A stretch of DNA of 6,295 nucleotides from positions 1 through 6,295 of the forward strand of contig CAYYAU010000068.1 of NCBI GenBank assembly GCA_964469765.1, written 5' to 3'. This document shows, one piece after another, positions 1 through 6,000 of this stretch. The notes under the pieces were generated by a model, which ran no database searches, was not told where the DNA came from, and saw nothing but the letters and a program-made list of their open reading frames with translations. Numbering within the stretch: position 1 is the first letter of the stretch; the number at the start of each line of letters is the position of its first letter. The position numbers and the translations under genes were made by a program. The stretch is from CAYYAU01 sp964469765 [NCBI: uncultured Clostridia bacterium] (GTDB lineage: Bacteria > UBA6262 > WVXT01 > CAYYAU01).

Positions 1-54
1 ATAAGTATCACCAAATAAAGGAGGATTTGAAACAAGTTCTGTTTCAGGCGGAGT
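1..54 (-). repeat. Start of a fifth OmpL47-type module (residues 2081-2098, cut by window edge)
   Basis: The last 18 residues, TPPETELVSNPPLFGDTY, match the opening of modules 3 and 4 (Thr/Ser-x-Pro linker, then x-E-L, then a P-x-[YF] turn). The array therefore continues past base 1, and the protein's C-terminus lies outside the window. Confidence 0.7.
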
Positions 55-3000
55 ATTATCCACAAAAACATTTGTCGTTTTAGCAACCTCTATATTATTT
101 ACTCTATCAATGCCTCTATATTGAATAATCTGGTTTCCACTTTCACTAAGTGTAACTGAATCAATATAAATTTCCCAGCTCTTTCCTTTATCAATGCTAT
201 ACTCTATTTTTTCTATTCCAACACCCCTATCCTCACTTGAAAAAGTTATGAAAGTCTCGGAAGAGACATATACCCTCTTTTCCTTTATATATTTTGGCTG
301 ACTAATAAAGACCTCTGTATTAGCAGCTGTATTATCAACCAAAACAGTTACTTTCTTTTCACTTTCTATATTATCTAAATTATCTCTACTTCTAAACTTT
401 ATTATGTGTTCTCCTTCTTGAGAAATACTAAATGAACCAATATACACTTCATAATCTCCCGCATCAACTCCATACTCTACCATTTTCACACCAGACCCAG
501 CACCATCATCACTTGAAACAGAAACCAATGTCTCTGAACTAATCCAGATATTTTTATCAGTATATAAAGGTTTACTAAAATTAAGTTCACTTACAGGTGA
601 AGAGTTATCCAAAATCACAGTAACTGATTTAATATCCTCTCTATTACCAACATTATCAACACTTCTGTATTCTATGTTGTAATCTCCTTCTTCACCTTCA
701 ACACTAAAATCTCCATTATATATTTGCCATTCTCCTCCATTTATTCTATACTCCCTCAACTTCACACCACACGGTATCAATCCCTTATCACTGGTTTCCA
801 AAGAAAACTTTGTATTAGATGTCACATATATCTTACCATCTACTGCTTCCCATTTTATACCTTTAATATTCAATATACTCTCTGGCGAAGTAGCATCCAC
901 TATTACACCGAATAACTTCTCTGTTTCCCAAATACCTGTATTATCTACAGCTTTATACTTTATGCTATGGAGCCCTTCTGTAGAGAAGGAGATTGGAGCA
1001 TTATATCTTTCCCATCCACTATCATCCACATTTACTTCAATATGCTCAACAGAAGATACATCATCAGTTTCTAAAGCCTTTAATCTGTAAGTATATGATA
1101 AAGATGCAAAATTATTACTACCATCATTAAATAAAGTTTCACTTGGAATTATCACTGTTGTTGGAGCTAAATTAACATCCATTTTAACCAGCCCACTTTC
1201 AACAGCAGTGTTTCCTAATCTATCCACAGCAGATATTTTATATGTATACTCTCCATAAGGTAAAACTGACATCAAATTATTTCTTCCATCCCAGATATCT
1301 GAGTTATAACCTTTTTCCTTAGGAGCATTCTCTATTAAACTTCTCACAGGCACATTAACATTATGAGTATCATAAATTCCTATAGTAACCTTTGCTTTTT
1401 TGGATAGATTATAGTTAATAGAAGTGAAATTGAGCCTATCGGAATTCGGATTAAATATAAATGGAATAGCAGAAACATCGCTAATAATAAGAGGTTTATT
1501 ATCAATTATCACAACTTTTTTATCTTCAATTGACTCTTTGCCTATTTTATCAATCGTTTTTAATCTTATTGTATACTCCCCATTTAGAGAGCTTGTATCC
1601 CATACCGCAAGTATACCATTATCAACTGGATTATTTAACATAACAATAGAAATCCAAGATACCGGCTCAACCCCTTCACCATAGTCTAAATAATACTTTT
1701 TGAAGAAAGGCCCTTTAGCGGTGCCTCTTATTTCAATACTTCCTTTTATAACTTCATTATTTTTTGGTGTGGTAATAATAGCAACGGATTTATCACCTAT
1801 ATTCACCTTAAGAGAATCTTCACTAACATTACCAACCTTATCAAATACTCTTAGTCTTAAGATATAAGAGCCTTCTAATCTTTCAGTATTCCAGAATCCC
1901 AAAATATCATTATTAACAGATGAGTTAAAACTACCTATACTCTGCCATGTTATATCCTCTTCTTTTTTGTATTCAAGAATATACTTATCTAAACTGTCAT
2001 CAACTGCTATCCCAATTATCTTAACTATATCCTTTACAAGACTATCATTTTCCGGAGATTTAATCTGAGCCACAGGAAAAGTATTGTCTATTTTCAATGG
2101 AACCGTACTATATCTTATCTCTTTATTCCTATTAACCACAGTCAACCTTAAAGTATAACTACCATTAAGCCCTTTAGTATCCCATGTAGCAAGAACATCA
2201 TTATCTACCGGATGACTTATTTTCCGTGTAATTGCTTCCCAGAAAATATTAGAATCATTGGGCCCAACATCCTCTCCTTTCGCATACTCCAACCTGTAAT
2301 AGTCAAAATTATTAGCAGATGCTACACCAGTTATATCTATTATTTTACCAACAACCTCATTATAACTAGGCCAGGTAATTTCAGCAAGAATCGGTGTGTT
2401 ATCCACATTCACCGAAACACTATCCTCACTATTATTACCAGCCTTATCTACTGCTACTAATCTAAATGTATAAACTTCATTCTCTAACGAAGAAGTATCA
2501 CATTGAGCTAAAATACCATCACTCACTGACAAACCACCTCTCTTAATATTAACCCATATTTCTGGTTCAGTTCCTTTTCCATACTCAACTTTATACTCTT
2601 TTAAATTATCATCAGTAACATCTCCTATGATACCTATTATACCAGAAACAACATTATTCTTCTTTGGGTTTTTAATATTCACAACAGGTTTTCTGGTATC
2701 AACCTCAACATTACTTATTTTTTGGTCACTTAAGGTATTACTTAAATTAGTTGCTTCAATTTTATACTTATAAACACCATCATCTACAACCTTTTCATTT
2801 TTATTTTTTCCATCCCATTCAACTCTATTAATCCCGGTCTGCTGAGTTGTGGAAATAATTAAATCTCTTATTAACCGATTATTTGAATCATAAACCCCAA
2901 CCGTTACTTTGGCATCTTCTTTTAAATTATAAAAAATCTCAACACTATCTTTAACACCATCACCATTAGGAGAAAAGATATTAGAAGAACTCGCAGGTAA

Positions 3001-6000
3001 AGTAATTATATATTCAGAAGGATTATCTAAATTCACATTTACCTTATCCTCAGAGGTGTTTCCAGCCTTATCTGAAACTGTTAATCTTAAGGTATATCTT
3101 CCAGAAACTCCTGTTGTATCCCATCTAACAAATGTGTTATCATTAACTAAATCATAAGAAAAACTAATCGGAATCCATATACCAGATGAAGTATCAGAAC
3201 TACACTCTATACTATAACTTAAATAATTTTCATCCTCTGCTTTTCCTTTAATCTCAACAACACCATTAAGTCTCTCATTATCAACCGGTGATGACAACTT
3301 TGCTATAGGAGAAACCGTATCCACATTAACAAAAACAGTTCTTCCACCAGTATTTCCTGCATCATTAGTTGCTATAACCTTACATAAGTATTTGCCATCC
3401 TTAACAACATTTCCATTATCATCATAGCCATCCCATTTATAACCATACTGTCCTTCATTCTGTAACTCATCAACCACTAAACTTCTTACCACATCTTCTG
3501 TGTCTGGGTGGACAATTAAACAACTTACATTAGCATCAGAGGATAGTTTATAAGAAATATTTATAGAATCCTTTTTCCCATCTCCATTAGGTGAAAAATA
3601 CTCAGAATCTATCATTACAGAAGAAGAATTTAAAGCAGAACTATTGTCCACCTTCACCAAAACTTTTTCCTGTTTAGAAACATTGCCAACAATATCTGAA
3701 GCATCAATCTTAATAGTATAAGTTCCATTATTTACAATATATCCTATTTCATTTTTCCCATCCCAGATATTAGAATTAACACCTGTGTTTTTAATACCAT
3801 TATCCTCTAAAATCCGAATAAGATTATTGTTACTATCATAGACTCTAATTGTAACATAGCATTGTGAAGACAGCTCATCCATTAACCTATAACTTATCTT
3901 AGTTTCATCCTGTATTCCATCCTCATTAGGAGAAATAACCGATGGAACCGAAGAAACATTTAGAATATCTGGTGAAGTGGTGTCAATACACACTGTCCCA
4001 TAGTTCATTGTAGAATCTAAACTCATATTCCCTGCTAAATCCTTTGCTATAATCTGATAATTATACTTTCCATCAGGAAGTGTTTTCCCTTCGGAATCTC
4101 TTCCATCCCACTTTAGATAAGCAACATCTTTATCACCTGTTTTTATTTCTTTAAATAATAAAACCTTATTATCAGAATCCAATATTGAAAAATACACATT
4201 CCCTGGTTCTGATAATGCACATTTTATCTCTGTAGTATCACTTAATTTATCACCATTTGGTGAGAATACAGAAGGCGTAACATTAACCTCAAGCAAAACA
4301 GGGGTTAATCTATCCAATGTTACAGAAACACTTACCTTTTCACTTTCAATACCTTTCCAGTTAGTAGAGACAGCAGTTATTAAATTCTCTCCTTCCTCAA
4401 GTCTAACATTTGATAAAGTAAACCTGCCACCAGGTTTAGTTTCAACCTTTCCCTGAAACTTATCATTACAGAAAACCTCAACAGTAGAACTCGGCTCAGT
4501 AACTCCTGAAACAGTAATTAAACTCTGGTTAGTTGGAGAAACTATCTCATCAATAAGGGGTGCTGGTGGAGTAGACTCATCCAATCCTAAAATATACCTT
4601 GAGAAATGTGGAATATCTGCAACTATTGTAACTATACCCTTTACTTCATCTGGAAAGCTCTTTCTAATATACTCAACCTCACTGTTAGGTTTAAAATGGT
4701 AAACCCCTAATTTTCGGATATCAAAGTCACCAATCATCTCTTTTAGTTTTTCCTTTGTATACTGACAATTAAGACTTGCAGGAGAGTTAATGTTAAATTC
4801 TATTCCAGCAGGTCTAAAATCATAAACAGGTCCAATAACCACAACATTCGGGTCATCAGGCACATCATCTAAAGCAATAGGAATAACATTTACTATAACA
4901 TCCTCTTCTGGAGTAAGAGAATAGTCATATTCTGACACATCAGACAAAGTATCATATGAAAAATAAAGTTTAGTCTCTTCATAAGGTGTTGAAGCAAAAT
5001 CCTGCTCTCCTTTTACAATAAGTTCTCCAATCTGTATATTCTGTTTAACCTCCTTTACATTCCCACTTTTATCCTCAACAGTTAAAACAATAACATAAGG
5101 ACCAAACCTTCCACTAATATCCCAGCATCCTAAAAGACCATTATCAACTTTTGTACTTGAAGTGAGAATCTCATTCCATTCTGTTGGTTCAGAGCCCTGT
5201 CCATACTCTAACTTATACTTCTTAAAATCACTGCCTGCTGCTGTTCCATAAACCTTTAAGAACTTCTTCTGTCTTTCCATACTTAACCTAACATCAAATC
5301 TCCCATCCCTATTAACATTCTCAACAATTACATCAGTATTCTCTGTCCCATCCCTATTAACTGCCCTGACTTTCCAGGATGTAATCTCCACATCACGAGG
5401 TTTTGAATAAACATCATATATATTCAAACCTTTTAGTATCGGAGTCTCCATAGGCTTTTTACTATCAAAAACTAAGAAATTCGGTCGCCTACTTTCAATC
5501 TTTCCGGTAGACCATCCAGTATCAATTACCCAGGTATGAGCATAAAGTTTATTACCAACCATTTTAAGACTAACCTGAGAACTCCCACCAGTCCTTGTTA
5601 CTGACCAACTTGTATCATTATTTGGTGCATTAAGACTTGACGTTGTGATATATTTATTACCCTCACGAGCACTCACAGTTGCAGAACCAAACTGAGAAGC
5701 CGACCAAGGTATTTTTCCAGAAACAGTGTAAGAAAAATCAACACTACCCGATGGCAACCATTTATCTACGCTATCTCCCGATACGGTATATCCTACATAA
5801 TAAACATAGCTTTTCAATACGCAACCACTTTTACTCTGTGATTCTATTCCGCACCAAGTAGAACTACCTATGTGGGGATTCGCCCCATCATAACCGGTTG
5901 AAGAAACTGTAAGTAAAGGTAAATTGGTAAATGTAACCCCATAGGAAATATCTAACATAAATTTCAAAAGATTACATTTATAATAGCACCCAGACGCTAT

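Noticed and set aside
722-745. GGAGGAGAATGG on the minus strand, resembling a ribosome binding site with ATG
   Set aside because: The ATG is out of frame with the gene and too close to the purine run. The bases encode Gly-Gly-Glu-Trp of an OmpL47-type module.
724-915. Plus-strand open frame of 63 codons
   Set aside because: It lies antisense to OmpL47-type modules 1 and 2 and its translation has no domain-like features. The opposite strand has clear conserved motifs.
1424-1684. Plus-strand open frame of 86 codons with hydrophobic stretches that could look like a small membrane protein
   Set aside because: It is antisense to WDT module 6 and FlgD module 5, which carry recognisable motifs. 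The hydrophobicity is a by-product of the complementary codons.
2212-2460. Plus-strand open frame of 82 codons
   Set aside because: It is antisense to the end of WDT module 3 and the start of module 4, with no ribosome binding site or family resemblance.
3316-4311. FlgD flagellar hook-capping protein
   Set aside because: Only the Ig-like fold is shared. The modules are repeated within a giant protein, and there is no FlgD N-terminal region or flagellar gene context.
1-5301. Tandem DNA repeat, CRISPR-like array or assembly duplication suggested by regular protein periodicity
   Set aside because: The modules are similar only at protein level. Their DNA is strongly diverged, and there are no identical short repeats with unique spacers.
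5301-5361. Dockerin or EF-hand pair suggested by two NRDG motifs
   Set aside because: The spacing and surrounding residues do not fit a dockerin: there is no DxNxDGxxN...D loop and no following helix.
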